From positions 248,001-312,000 of the forward strand of contig JAABQK010000002.1 in NCBI GenBank assembly GCA_011391495.1: a stretch of 64,000 nt of DNA, read 5' to 3'. A program made the translations under genes and the position numbers. The notes under the pieces were generated by a model. That model was given only the letters and a program-made list of their open reading frames with translations. It was not told the DNA's origin and searched no databases. This DNA is from Hydrogenophaga sp. Its GTDB lineage: Bacteria > Pseudomonadota > Gammaproteobacteria > Burkholderiales > Burkholderiaceae_C. Shown piece by piece: positions 54,203-62,686 of the stretch (within the stretch, counting starts at the first letter, position 1; the number at the start of each line of letters is the position of its first letter).

Positions 54203-54579
54203 GCAAGCCCGCGAGCAAGCAGATCGAAGTGCAGATCATGGGCCAGAGTTACCTGCTGGCCTGCCCGGTGGGTGGCGAGTCGGCGCTGCTCGACGCGGTG
54301 GAGCGGGTGGACACCGCCATGTGCCGCATCCGGGACGCGGGCAAGGTGAAAGCGCGCGATCGCATCGCGGTGCTGGCTTCGCTCAACCTGGCGTTTGAGC
54401 TGTCGCAGAAGGAATCCGTCAGCCTGCAGGCCACGTCCTTCGCCAACGGGGATCACAACCACGCGGACACAGGCCTCATGAGCGAGGGCACGCCGCTGGA
54501 TGCGCAGGCCCAGGCGCGCCTTGACGATCTGGTGCGCCGGCTCGACCGCACGCTGGGCAACGACGGTCAACTGCTCTGA
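54199..54579 (+). CDS. zapA: Cell division protein ZapA
   Basis: A small protein of 126 residues that crosslinks FtsZ protofilaments. KQIEVQIMGQSYLLACP is the ZapA N-terminal fold, and the C-terminal coiled coil follows (RLDDLVRRLDRTLG). It is coupled to the preceding coiled-coil gene. It precedes 6S RNA, the usual gene order in proteobacteria. Confidence 0.93.
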   Translation: MSKPASKQIEVQIMGQSYLLACPVGGESALLDAVERVDTAMCRIRDAGKVKARDRIAVLASLNLAFELSQKESVSLQATSFANGDHNHADTGLMSEGTPLDAQAQARLDDLVRRLDRTLGNDGQLL

Positions 54580-54656
54580 GGTCCCGTCTGTCTGCTGCGC
54601 GATATTTCTGGCCCGCCGGTTCGCTGCAGTCCCGCACTGCGCCTACAATTTGAACC

Positions 54657-54827
54657 GTCTGCAGTGCGCGCCGGGCTTTATATTTCCTTGAACCAATGCT
54701 CATAGAGCCCGGGCTTGGTACATTGCGTGGCGGGTGCGAGCATCTCGCGTCAGATGAACCCGAAGCCACGCTGCCCTCGCCCACCTGAACCCCGGTTCAG
54801 GATGCCGGTCCGGCGGCACTTGCAGAC
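54657..54827 (+). ncRNA. ssrS: 6S RNA (ssrS)
   Basis: The 171-base region downstream of zapA has a long closing stem: GTCTGCAGTGCGCGCCGG at 54657-54674 pairs with CCGGCGGCACTTGCAGAC at its end, with small bulges. An interrupted central helix with an open bubble and the GGTACATTGCG stretch is as in 6S RNA. A TACAAT -10 box lies at 54644-54649, seven bases before the start. 6S RNA binds sigma-70 RNA polymerase in stationary phase. Location next to zapA is conserved. Confidence 0.88.
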
Positions 54828-54839
54828 ACCCTTTCCTTT

Positions 54840-54863
54840 CTTGCGGCCCTTGGTGGCCGCAAG
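54840..54863 (+). terminator. Terminator-like hairpin after 6S RNA
   Basis: Perfect 9-bp stem CTTGCGGCC / GGCCGCAAG with a 6-base loop, followed by TCGTTTC. It starts 12 bases after the 6S RNA end and probably ends that transcript before the TSUP gene. Confidence 0.7.
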
Positions 54864-54904
54864 TCGTTTCTGGCCCTGATGGTCGCAAACCCACCCCATC
54901 GTCC

Positions 54905-55720
54905 ATGACCCTCGAACCCCTGTTCATCGTCGAGTTGGCCGCGCTCGGCCTGTGCACCGGTTTTCTCGCCGGCCTGCTCGGTATCGGTGGCGGCATGATC
55001 ATGGTGCCCTTCATCACCGCCATCCTCACCGCGCGTGGCGTGGCACCCGATCTCTCGGTCAAGGTGGCCATTGCCACCTCCATGGCCACGATCATCTTCA
55101 CCTCCATTTCCAGCCTGCGCGCGCACCACAAGCGCGGTGCGGTGCGCTGGGACATAGTGACCCGCCTGGCCCCCGGCATCGTGCTGGGCGCTGCCATCGC
55201 CAGCCTGGGCGTGTTCTCGCTGCTCAAGGGCGCCTGGCTCGCCATCTTCTTTGCCGCCTTCGTCAGCTTCTCGGCGACCCAGATGCTGATGAACAGAAAA
55301 CCCAAGCCCACGCGCACCCTGCCCGGTACGGCCGGCCAACTGACGGCGGGCACCACCATCGGCTTTCTGTCTGGTCTGGTCGGGGCCGGCGGTGGTTTTG
55401 TCAGCGTGCCCTTCATGACCTGGTGCAACGTGGCCATTCACCAGGCCGTGGCCACCAGCGCCGCCCTGGGTTTCCCGATCGCGTTGGCGAACGCCCTGGG
55501 CTACATCGTCTCCGGCCAGGGCGTCACGGGCCTTCCGACAGGATCGGTGGGCTACATCTACGTACCCGCGCTGGTCGTGATCGCGAGCGCCAGCGTGATC
55601 ATGGCGCCGCTGGGGGTCAAGGCCGCGCATGCATTGCCGGTCGCATCCCTGAAACGGGTGTTTGCCAGCATCTTGTATCTGCTGGCGGCCTACATGCTCT
55701 ACAAGGGCTTGAGCACCTGA
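54905..55720 (+). CDS. TSUP family transporter (TauE/SafE-like permease)
   Basis: A 271-residue polytopic membrane protein with about eight helices. Repeated glycine-rich motifs (FLAGLLGIGGGMIMVPF and FLSGLVGAGGGFVSVPF) mark the two halves of the TauE/SafE fold. The family exports sulfite, sulfonates or other small organic anions; the substrate here is not known. The ATG follows the 6S RNA terminator. It is convergent with the rraA-like gene. Confidence 0.88.
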   Translation: MTLEPLFIVELAALGLCTGFLAGLLGIGGGMIMVPFITAILTARGVAPDLSVKVAIATSMATIIFTSISSLRAHHKRGAVRWDIVTRLAPGIVLGAAIASLGVFSLLKGAWLAIFFAAFVSFSATQMLMNRKPKPTRTLPGTAGQLTAGTTIGFLSGLVGAGGGFVSVPFMTWCNVAIHQAVATSAALGFPIALANALGYIVSGQGVTGLPTGSVGYIYVPALVVIASASVIMAPLGVKAAHALPVASLKRVFASILYLLAAYMLYKGLST

Positions 55721-55776
55721 ACCGAACGCCAGCCAGAAAGGCCAGCTTGTGTGGCGCCCTGACCAGCGCCGCGGTT

Positions 55777-56283
55777 TCAGGCGTGCAGCGCCGTGGCCGA
55801 CACCACGATCCCGTCCTCGTCGGCGTACAGCCAGTCACCCGGCCGCACCCACACACCCTGGATCTGGACGGGCACGTCGCGCAGTCCTTCGTTGCGCTTT
55901 TCAGTCGGCAGCGGCATGGCGGCCAGGGCACGGATGCCCGTCTGGCACACAGCCAGTTCGCACACATCGCGCACGCAGCCGTCAATCACCACACCGGCCC
56001 AGCCGTTGCGCGCGGCTGCGGCGCCCAGATTGCCGCCCAGCAGCGCACGGCGCAGCGAAGCCCCGCCGTCCACCACCAGCACCCGGCCTTCACCCGGGCT
56101 GTCCACGGCCGCCTTCACCAGGGTGTTGTCTTCAAAGCATTTGACCGTCACCACCGGGCCGGCAAACCGGTGCAGGGCACCGAAATCGCGGAACACCGGC
56201 GGCAGCACGCGAAAGGCACCGGTCGCATCGTTCTTGTGAAGGTCACAGAGGTCGCAGGTGGCAGGAAAAGTGGTCGAGGACAT
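55777..56283 (-). CDS. rraA: RraA family protein (ribonuclease E regulator-like / aldolase)
   Basis: A 168-residue protein of the RraA fold. GGASLRRALLGGNLGAAAARNGWAG and VIDGCVRDV are family motifs. In E. coli RraA binds and inhibits RNase E; other members are HMG/CHA aldolases. The role cannot be told from sequence, but length and motifs fit RraA. The start is the ATG giving MSSTTFPATC, but no good ribosome-binding site precedes it. Confidence 0.87.
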   Translation of the reverse strand: MSSTTFPATCDLCDLHKNDATGAFRVLPPVFRDFGALHRFAGPVVTVKCFEDNTLVKAAVDSPGEGRVLVVDGGASLRRALLGGNLGAAAARNGWAGVVIDGCVRDVCELAVCQTGIRALAAMPLPTEKRNEGLRDVPVQIQGVWVRPGDWLYADEDGIVVSATALHA

Positions 56284-56382
56284 GTTTGAAACCGGGATCA
56301 AAGGTTGGAGAGTCGGGCATCCGTTTTCAGCATGACCGGGCGCTCTGACAGGCAGCTTGCAGACCGTGTGCATTGAAGTGTT

Positions 56383-56432
56383 GTTTTCGAGGCCAATAAG
56401 CGGCTCGCCCCCTATGAAAATGCCTCGAAAAC
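56383..56432. repeat. 11-bp inverted repeat upstream of the SWIB gene
   Basis: GTTTTCGAGGC (56383-56393) and its exact reverse complement (56422-56432), 28 bases apart. It lies 110 bases before the SWIB gene and is also upstream of the rraA-like gene. It could be an operator or a hairpin; the binding protein is unknown. Confidence 0.5.
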
Positions 56433-56542
56433 CCGGTCCGACACCTTGGAATGCCCGGGCAAGTCCTTTAGCATCCGAGACACCGGTGGAAGAGCGCGTT
56501 TTTCTGCTGGTGAATCTTCCACTTCTAGAAGGATATCCAACC

Positions 56543-56992
56543 ATGGCAACTGCAAAAAAAGCCCCCGCGAAAAAAGCGGCCCCCGCCAAGAAAGCGGCAG
56601 CACCGGCAAAGAAGGCCGCTCCTGCCAAGGCAGCGGCACCCGCCAAGAAGGCAGCCGCTCCGGCGAAGAAAGCCGCTCCGGCCAAAAAGGCAGCCCCTGC
56701 GAAGAAGGCAGCTCCGGCCAAAAAAGCCGCCCCAGCCAAGAAGCGTACCCCCAATGCCGCCTTCATGAAGGCCATGACCCCGAGCGCCGCACTGGCCGCC
56801 ATCGTGGGCAATTCGCCCCTGCCGCGCACCGAAGTGACCAAGCAGGTCTGGGCTTACATCAAGAAAAACAAGCTGCAGGACGAAGTCAATCGCCGCATGA
56901 TCAACGCCGACGCCAAGCTGAAGGAAATCTTCAAAAAGGCCCAGGCTTCCATGTTCGAAATGACCAAGATGATCAACGATCACCTGAAGTGA
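56543..56992 (+). CDS. SWIB/MDM2-domain protein with lysine-alanine-rich histone H1-like tail
   Basis: A 149-residue basic protein. Residues 5-67 are a low-complexity tail of PAKKA units, like eukaryotic H1 tails and bacterial KAAPAKKA proteins; this should bind DNA. Residues 74-149 are the SWIB domain (FMKAMTPSAALAAIVG then WAYIKKNKLQDEVNRRMINAD), common in chlamydial and betaproteobacterial proteins. The role in nucleoid structure is inferred. AAGGA precedes the ATG by nine bases. It ends at a bidirectional terminator. Confidence 0.9.
   Translation: MATAKKAPAKKAAPAKKAAAPAKKAAPAKAAAPAKKAAAPAKKAAPAKKAAPAKKAAPAKKAAPAKKRTPNAAFMKAMTPSAALAAIVGNSPLPRTEVTKQVWAYIKKNKLQDEVNRRMINADAKLKEIFKKAQASMFEMTKMINDHLK
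56555..56743 (+). repeat. Tandem 15-bp repeat units encoding the PAKKA tail
   Basis: About 12 degenerate units of roughly 15 bases (coding PAKKA with extra Ala) make the tail of the SWIB protein. Such arrays change length easily by slippage. Confidence 0.7.
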
Positions 56993-57036
56993 TCGGCATC
57001 CGCGGGGAGGCACGATGCATCGCGCCCCTCGCCCAG

Positions 57037-57066
57037 AAAAAAGCCGGCTGCATGCCGGCTTTTTTT
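57037..57066. terminator. Bidirectional intrinsic terminator
   Basis: GCCGGC-TGCAT-GCCGGC stem flanked by six A on one side and seven T on the other. It can end the SWIB gene (plus) and the GspE/PilB-type gene (minus). Confidence 0.85.
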
Positions 57067-57084
57067 CGTCCGTTGCAAGCGACT

Positions 57085-59028
57085 TCAGCGGTAGGCGGTG
57101 CGCGCCTGCTTCAGGTCGATGTGTCCCTGGACCACTTTCTCCAGCGCGTCGTGGCGCAGGCTGCGCATGCCCTCGCTCACCGCGGTGTCAAAGATCTCGG
57201 AGGGCCGGACGCGCCTCTGGATCAGCTGCTTGATGGTGCGGCTGTTCTGCAGGATTTCGTAGACACCCAGCCTGCCCTTGTAGCCCTTGCCTGCGCAGTG
57301 GGTGCAACCCACGGCGTGCCGGGTGCGAACCGCTGCGGGCGAGTCGACGCCGGCGGCCACCAGCAGTCGCGCCTGCGCCTGCTGCCGACTGAGTTCGCTG
57401 CCTTCCATGTACTCCTGCAGCAGGGCTTCCCAGCCGTCTTCCCCCAAAGGCTGTTCGTGTGCGCAGTGGGTGCAGAGTGCGCGGACGAGGCGCTGCGCCA
57501 CGATGCCCAGAAGCGAGTCGGCGAAGTTCATCGGGTCCATGCCCAGATCCAGCAGCCGCACCACGCTCTCGCTGGCGTTGTTGGTGTGCAGGGTGGACAG
57601 CACCAGGTGGCCCGTGAGCGACGCTTCAATGGCGATCTTGGCGGTCTCTGCGTCCCGTATCTCGCCGATCATGATGATGTCGGGGTCGGCGCGCAGGAAG
57701 CCTCGCATGGCGTTCGCAAAGGTCAGTCCGATCTTTGAATTCACCTGCACCTGGCGCAGCCCGGGCTGGGTGATCTCGATCGGGTCCTCGGCGGTCCAGA
57801 TCTTGCGCTCGGCGGTGTTCACCTCGGCCAGCATCGAATGCAGCGTGGTGGTCTTGCCCGAGCCCGTGGGTCCGGCGGCGAGCACCATGCCGTAGGTGCG
57901 CTGGGAGAACCCGGCGATCAGTTCCAGATCGCGCGGCTGCAGGCCCAACTTCGACAAGGGCAGGGGTTTGGCCGATTCGAGCAGGCGCAGCACCACGTCT
58001 TCCAGCCCATCGTGCGTGGGCATGACGGCCACGCGGAGCTCCAGTGCCTTGCCGCCAAATTCCGAGAAATCGATTTTCCCGTCCTGCGGACGCCGGCGCT
58101 CGGCGATGTCGAGCCTGGCCATGATCTTGATGCGCGAGACCAGTGGCCCGCGCAGCTTGGCCGGCACCCACAGGTAGTGCTCCAGGTCGCCGTCGCGCCG
58201 GAACCGGATGGCGGTGAGCGCCTCGCCCGGGTTGGTTTCGATGTGGATGTCCGACGCATGCGTGCGCTGGGCTTCGCTGATCATCTGGTTGACCAGGCGC
58301 ACCATGCCGGCCGATTCGGCGGCTGACACCAGCTGCTCGGCTTCGGCACCGCTGCCCACCTCCACCATGGCCTGCATCACCAGGTCTTCCAGCGCCACCT
58401 GGCGGTGCTCGCCTCCCGGCTGGGCCGCCTGAAGTTTGCGGTGCAGATCCTCGTCGGCGGCGGCCGGGCCGTGGCCCTTCGCCCCGTGTTCGACGCGGTC
58501 CTGCATCTCCAGACGGCGCTCGATCGCTTCCCGACTGGCCCACACCAGGCTGACCGTGTGTCCGGTCAGCGAACACAGTTCGCGCAGCAGGCCCTCGCTG
58601 GTCGGCGCGCAAGAGGCGACGAAAAACTGTTCGTTGGCCATTCCCAGCGGCACGACGTGGTGCGCGTGCGCCTGGTGCAGCGACAGGCTGTCAAATGCGT
58701 TGTGCTCCAACTGGAAACCGAGCACCTCGACCTCCACCAGACCCGCCACACGCGCCAGGGCGCGGTGCCATTCGTCATCGGTCAGCAGCAGGCGCTGCAC
58801 CAGTTCCACAGAGCGCGAACGAAGCAGGTTCGGATCTTCGGCAGCCAGTTCATCCAGCGTGTCTTCATCCAGGATGCCCAGTTGCAAGAGGGCGTTGCGC
58901 AGGCTCAGGATGGGCAGGCGGTGTTGCCAGTCAATGGCCTGCGTGAGCTGCGCCAGGTTGCGTATGGGGTCGTGCGCCAGACTGCTGTCCACTTTCTGCT
59001 GGTCTGCCATGGGAGAAGCGAGAGTCAT
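57085..59028 (-). CDS. GspE/PilB-type secretion/pilus ATPase
   Basis: A 647-residue ATPase of the type II secretion/type IV pilus family. The N-terminal region precedes the motor, with Walker A AAGPTGSGKTTTLHS, the Asp box and Walker B MIGEIRDAETAKI, then the zinc motif (CTHC, with a second CTHCAGKG about 50 residues later). No pilus or secretion gene is adjacent, so its system lies elsewhere or it is a stray member. AAGGA precedes the ATG by six bases. It starts divergently from ggt. Confidence 0.87.
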   Translation of the reverse strand: MTLASPMADQQKVDSSLAHDPIRNLAQLTQAIDWQHRLPILSLRNALLQLGILDEDTLDELAAEDPNLLRSRSVELVQRLLLTDDEWHRALARVAGLVEVEVLGFQLEHNAFDSLSLHQAHAHHVVPLGMANEQFFVASCAPTSEGLLRELCSLTGHTVSLVWASREAIERRLEMQDRVEHGAKGHGPAAADEDLHRKLQAAQPGGEHRQVALEDLVMQAMVEVGSGAEAEQLVSAAESAGMVRLVNQMISEAQRTHASDIHIETNPGEALTAIRFRRDGDLEHYLWVPAKLRGPLVSRIKIMARLDIAERRRPQDGKIDFSEFGGKALELRVAVMPTHDGLEDVVLRLLESAKPLPLSKLGLQPRDLELIAGFSQRTYGMVLAAGPTGSGKTTTLHSMLAEVNTAERKIWTAEDPIEITQPGLRQVQVNSKIGLTFANAMRGFLRADPDIIMIGEIRDAETAKIAIEASLTGHLVLSTLHTNNASESVVRLLDLGMDPMNFADSLLGIVAQRLVRALCTHCAHEQPLGEDGWEALLQEYMEGSELSRQQAQARLLVAAGVDSPAAVRTRHAVGCTHCAGKGYKGRLGVYEILQNSRTIKQLIQRRVRPSEIFDTAVSEGMRSLRHDALEKVVQGHIDLKQARTAYR

Positions 59029-59157
59029 CCGTTTTCCTTGCTTTTAAAAAGGTACTTCAACTATGGTTCACGATAGCGCAGGTCGGAGGCGCTTTTTTGA
59101 TTTCAAGCAACCCTGCTTCGGCTCTGCCCCACCGCCCATCCTGAAACAGGACTTTCC

Positions 59158-61002
59158 ATGAAAGATCGCACGCCTCTGCCGTTCCGGCACGTTCTCATCC
59201 TGCTGATCTGCGGGAGCATGGTGGCTTGTGCCGGATCGGCAAACCGCAACCGGTTGACCGGAACGGCCGCGCCACCGGCACAGCCCGAATCTGCATCGAC
59301 CATCACGGCCAAACCTGGCTGGACACTGCACCGCCACGCCGTGGCCTCCGCCAACCCGCTGGCCACGGAAGCTGGCGCCCAGGTGTTGCGCGCTGGCGGC
59401 AGCGCGGTGGATGCCGCCATCGCCGTGCAGATGGTGCTGACGCTGGTGGAGCCGCAGTCCAGCGGCATTGGCGGTGGCGCCTTTTTGCTGCACCACGATG
59501 GCCGGCGGGTGCAGGCCTTCGACGGTCGCGAGGCCGCGCCCATGGCTGCAGACGAACGACTGTTCCTGGGCGACGATGGCCAGCCGCTGTCCTTCATGGC
59601 GGCGGTTGTCGGCGGCCGCTCGGTGGGCGTGCCCGGCACCGTGATAATGCTGGCGCTGGCCCACCGGCAGCATGGCCGACTGCCCTGGGCCGGGCTGTTC
59701 GAGCCCGCCATTCAACTGGCCGAACAGGGCTTCGCCGTCAGCCCGCGGCTGCACACGCTCCTGCTCGCAGAAAACGCACTGAAACAGGACCCGGTGGCCG
59801 CCGCCTACTTCTTCCGATCCGACGGCCTTCCCCACCCGGTGGGACATGTGCTGCGCAACCCCGAGCTGGCGCAGGTGTTTCGCGACATCGCGGCACGGGG
59901 TCCCTTGGCGCTCCACGACGGTCCGGTGGCGCGTGCCATCGTCGCCAGGGTGCGGCAGCGCGCCGGCAACCCTGGCCGGATGAGCCTGGACGACCTGGCC
60001 CGCTACAGGCCGAGGGAGCGCGAAGCCTTGTGCCACGAGCACACGGCCGAGCGGCGTGCGCTGCGCATCTGCGGTTTCCCGCCGCCCGGCTCGGGGGCGA
60101 TCGCCATCGGCCAGATGCTCGGTCTGCTCGCGCGCACACCGCAGGGCGAGCAATCGTTCGCCGGGGCGCCCGGCGCCGACTGGTTGCACGCGTACGTCGA
60201 AGCCTCCCGCCTGGCCTTTGCCGACCGGGCGCTCTTCGTGGCAGACCCGGACTTCGTCAGCCCGCCAGCCGGGCGCTGGGAGAGCCTGCTCGATGCACGC
60301 TATCTGGACGACCGCGCCCGCCTCATCAGCCCGGCGCGCATGCCACAGGCACCCGCCGGCCAACCCGGCGGCGTGCAGGCCAGCTGGGCACCCATGCCCG
60401 ACCAGCCGGAGTACGGCACCAGCCACATCAGCATCGTGGACGGCTTTGGCAACGCACTGGCCATGACCAGCACGATCGAAGCCGGCTTTGGCTCCCGGCT
60501 CATGGTGAGCACCGATCCGGGCCGCCCTGGCGGCTTCCTGCTCAACAACCAGCTCACCGACTTCAGCTTTGCACCCACCGACGCACAGGGTCAGCCGGTG
60601 GCCAACCGGGTGCAGCCAGGCAAGCGGCCGCGCTCGTCCATGTCGCCCACGCTGGTGTTCGACGCCAGCACCGGCCAGTTGCTGATGAGTGCAGGCAGCC
60701 CGGGCGGCGCATTCATCATCCACTTCACGGCGAAGACGCTGCTCGGTACGCTGCACTGGGGCCTGACACCCCAGGCGGCCATCGACCTGCCGAATTTCGG
60801 CACGCTGGGCGGTCCGGTGCTGCTGGAAGCCGGGCGCTTCCCGGCAGCGACCGTGCAGGCGCTGCAGCAGCGGGGCCACACCGTCAGCGAAACGCCCCTG
60901 CCCAGTGGCCTGCAGGTGATCCAGCGCGGCATGAAAGACGGTCAGCCCGTGTGGCTGGGCGGCGCCGATCCGCGTCGCGAGGGCACCGTCGCCGGCGATT
61001 AA
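59158..61002 (+). CDS. ggt: Gamma-glutamyltransferase
   Basis: A periplasmic enzyme cleaving gamma-glutamyl bonds such as in glutathione. It has 614 residues and self-processes at Thr421 (YGTSHISIVD), the N-terminal residue of the small subunit. GGNS-like GGSAVDAAIAVQ and GSPGGA fit the family. A short signal peptide ends in LLICGSMVACAGS; the Cys may be lipid-modified, but the lipobox is imperfect. It overlaps the convergent acyl-CoA ligase gene by four bases. Confidence 0.93.
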   Translation: MKDRTPLPFRHVLILLICGSMVACAGSANRNRLTGTAAPPAQPESASTITAKPGWTLHRHAVASANPLATEAGAQVLRAGGSAVDAAIAVQMVLTLVEPQSSGIGGGAFLLHHDGRRVQAFDGREAAPMAADERLFLGDDGQPLSFMAAVVGGRSVGVPGTVIMLALAHRQHGRLPWAGLFEPAIQLAEQGFAVSPRLHTLLLAENALKQDPVAAAYFFRSDGLPHPVGHVLRNPELAQVFRDIAARGPLALHDGPVARAIVARVRQRAGNPGRMSLDDLARYRPREREALCHEHTAERRALRICGFPPPGSGAIAIGQMLGLLARTPQGEQSFAGAPGADWLHAYVEASRLAFADRALFVADPDFVSPPAGRWESLLDARYLDDRARLISPARMPQAPAGQPGGVQASWAPMPDQPEYGTSHISIVDGFGNALAMTSTIEAGFGSRLMVSTDPGRPGGFLLNNQLTDFSFAPTDAQGQPVANRVQPGKRPRSSMSPTLVFDASTGQLLMSAGSPGGAFIIHFTAKTLLGTLHWGLTPQAAIDLPNFGTLGGPVLLEAGRFPAATVQALQQRGHTVSETPLPSGLQVIQRGMKDGQPVWLGGADPRREGTVAGD

Positions 61003-62645
61003 ACGTCGATCGCCTCGGCCGAACCCGCCCGCTTGCGCAACTCGAACTTCTGGATCTTCCCGGTGCTCGTCTTGGGCAGTTCACCGAACACCACGGCACG
61101 CGGCACCTTGAAGCCGGCCAGGTGCTGCCTGCAGTGCGTCACGATCTCCTCGGGCGTGGTCTGGGCTCCGAACTTCAGCTCCACGAAGGCGCACGGCGTC
61201 TCGCCCCACTTCGGGTCGGGCCGCGCCACCACGGCAGCGGCCAGCACGTCCGGATGGCGGTAGAGCACGTCTTCCACCTCGATCGACGAGATGTTCTCCC
61301 CGCCCGAAATGATGATGTCCTTGCTGCGATCCTTGATCTTGAAGTAGCCGTCCGGGTACTGCACGGCCAGGTCACCGCTGTGGAACCAGCCCCCGGCGAA
61401 GGCCTCCCGGGTGGCCTTCGGGTTCTTCAGGTAACCCTTCATGGCGATGTTGCCCTTAAACATGATCTCGCCCATGGTCTCGCCGTCCTGCGGCACCGCT
61501 TGCAGGGTTTCCGGGTTGAGCACACGCACGTCACGCTGCAGGTGGTAGCGCACGCCCTGGCGCGCGTTCAGGCGGGCACGCTCGCCGATGTCCAGCGCGT
61601 CCCAGGCACCGTGTTTCGCACAGACCGTGGCCGGGCCGTAGACCTCGGTCAGCCCGTACACATGGGTGAGGTCAAAGCCCATCTGCTCCATGCCTTCGAT
61701 CATGGAGGCCGGCGGCGCGGCACCGGCCACCATGGCTTTCACGCCCGCAGGCAGGCCTTCTTTCATGGCCGCTGGCGCGTTGACCAGCAGACCGTGCACG
61801 ATCGGTGCGCCGCAGTAGTGCGTGACCCCATGCTGGCGCATGGCGTCAAAGATCGCCTGAGCCTCCACCTTGCGCAGGCACACATTCACGCCAGCGCGTG
61901 CCGCCAGCGTCCAGGGGAAGCACCAGCCATTGCAATGGAACATGGGCAGCGTCCACAGGTACACCGCGTGCTTGGGCATGTCCCATTCGAGAATGTTGGA
62001 AATCGCGTTGCTCGCCGCGCCGCGGTGGTGGTAGACCACACCCTTGGGGTTGCCGGTGGTGCCGCTGGTGTAGTTCAGCGCAATGGCGTCCCACTCGTCG
62101 GCGGGCAGGCTCCAGGCAAAGGCCGGGTCGCCGCCGGCCAGGAAAGCGTCATAGGTGGTGGTACCCACCGGCGTGGACTCGCCGGTGAACAGCGGATCTT
62201 CCACGTCGATCACCAGCAGCGGCGTGGTGGCCTGGCGCAGCTTCAGCGCCCTGGCCAAGGTGCCGGCGAACTCGGGGTCGACGATCACCGCTCTGGCTTC
62301 GCCGTGGTCCAGCATGAAGGCGATGGCCTCCGGGTCGAGCCGGGTGTTGAGCGCATTGAGCACCGCGCCGGCCATCGGCACACCGAAATGCGCCTCGACC
62401 ATGGGCGGGGTGTTGGGCAGCATCACCGCCACTGTGTCGTTCTTGCCGATGCCGGCGCGCTGCAGGGCGCTGGCCAACTGACGGGTACGGGCGTAGGTCT
62501 GGGCCCAGGTCTGGCGCAGGCTTCCGTGCACGACGGCCAGCCGCTCCGGGTAGACCTCGGCGGTGCGTTCGATGAACGACAGCGGCGAGATGGGCGCAAA
62601 GTTGGCCTCGTTGCGCGGCAGGTCCTGGTCGTAGATGCTGGTCAT
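60999..62645 (-). CDS. Acyl-CoA synthetase (AMP-binding family)
   Basis: An ANL-family ligase of 548 residues that adenylates a carboxylic acid and forms its CoA thioester. The AMP-binding signature is YTSGTTGNPKGVVYHH, followed by YGLTEVYGP, GWFHSGDLA and the catalytic Lys in KTSTGKIQKFELR. Relatives are annotated as 3-methylmercaptopropionyl-CoA ligase or medium-chain acyl-CoA synthetase. The acid used is unknown. The stop overlaps that of ggt on the opposite strand. It is divergent from dnaG, 41 bases away. Confidence 0.9.
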   Translation of the reverse strand: MTSIYDQDLPRNEANFAPISPLSFIERTAEVYPERLAVVHGSLRQTWAQTYARTRQLASALQRAGIGKNDTVAVMLPNTPPMVEAHFGVPMAGAVLNALNTRLDPEAIAFMLDHGEARAVIVDPEFAGTLARALKLRQATTPLLVIDVEDPLFTGESTPVGTTTYDAFLAGGDPAFAWSLPADEWDAIALNYTSGTTGNPKGVVYHHRGAASNAISNILEWDMPKHAVYLWTLPMFHCNGWCFPWTLAARAGVNVCLRKVEAQAIFDAMRQHGVTHYCGAPIVHGLLVNAPAAMKEGLPAGVKAMVAGAAPPASMIEGMEQMGFDLTHVYGLTEVYGPATVCAKHGAWDALDIGERARLNARQGVRYHLQRDVRVLNPETLQAVPQDGETMGEIMFKGNIAMKGYLKNPKATREAFAGGWFHSGDLAVQYPDGYFKIKDRSKDIIISGGENISSIEVEDVLYRHPDVLAAAVVARPDPKWGETPCAFVELKFGAQTTPEEIVTHCRQHLAGFKVPRAVVFGELPKTSTGKIQKFELRKRAGSAEAIDV

Positions 62646-62686
62646 GTGCAGGTCTCCATGGTTTTCGCTCGGTGCAGAATACCCCG

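Noticed and set aside
56555-56743. Tandem 15-bp repeats considered as a CRISPR array
   Set aside because: No spacers; they code for the PAKKA tail in frame.
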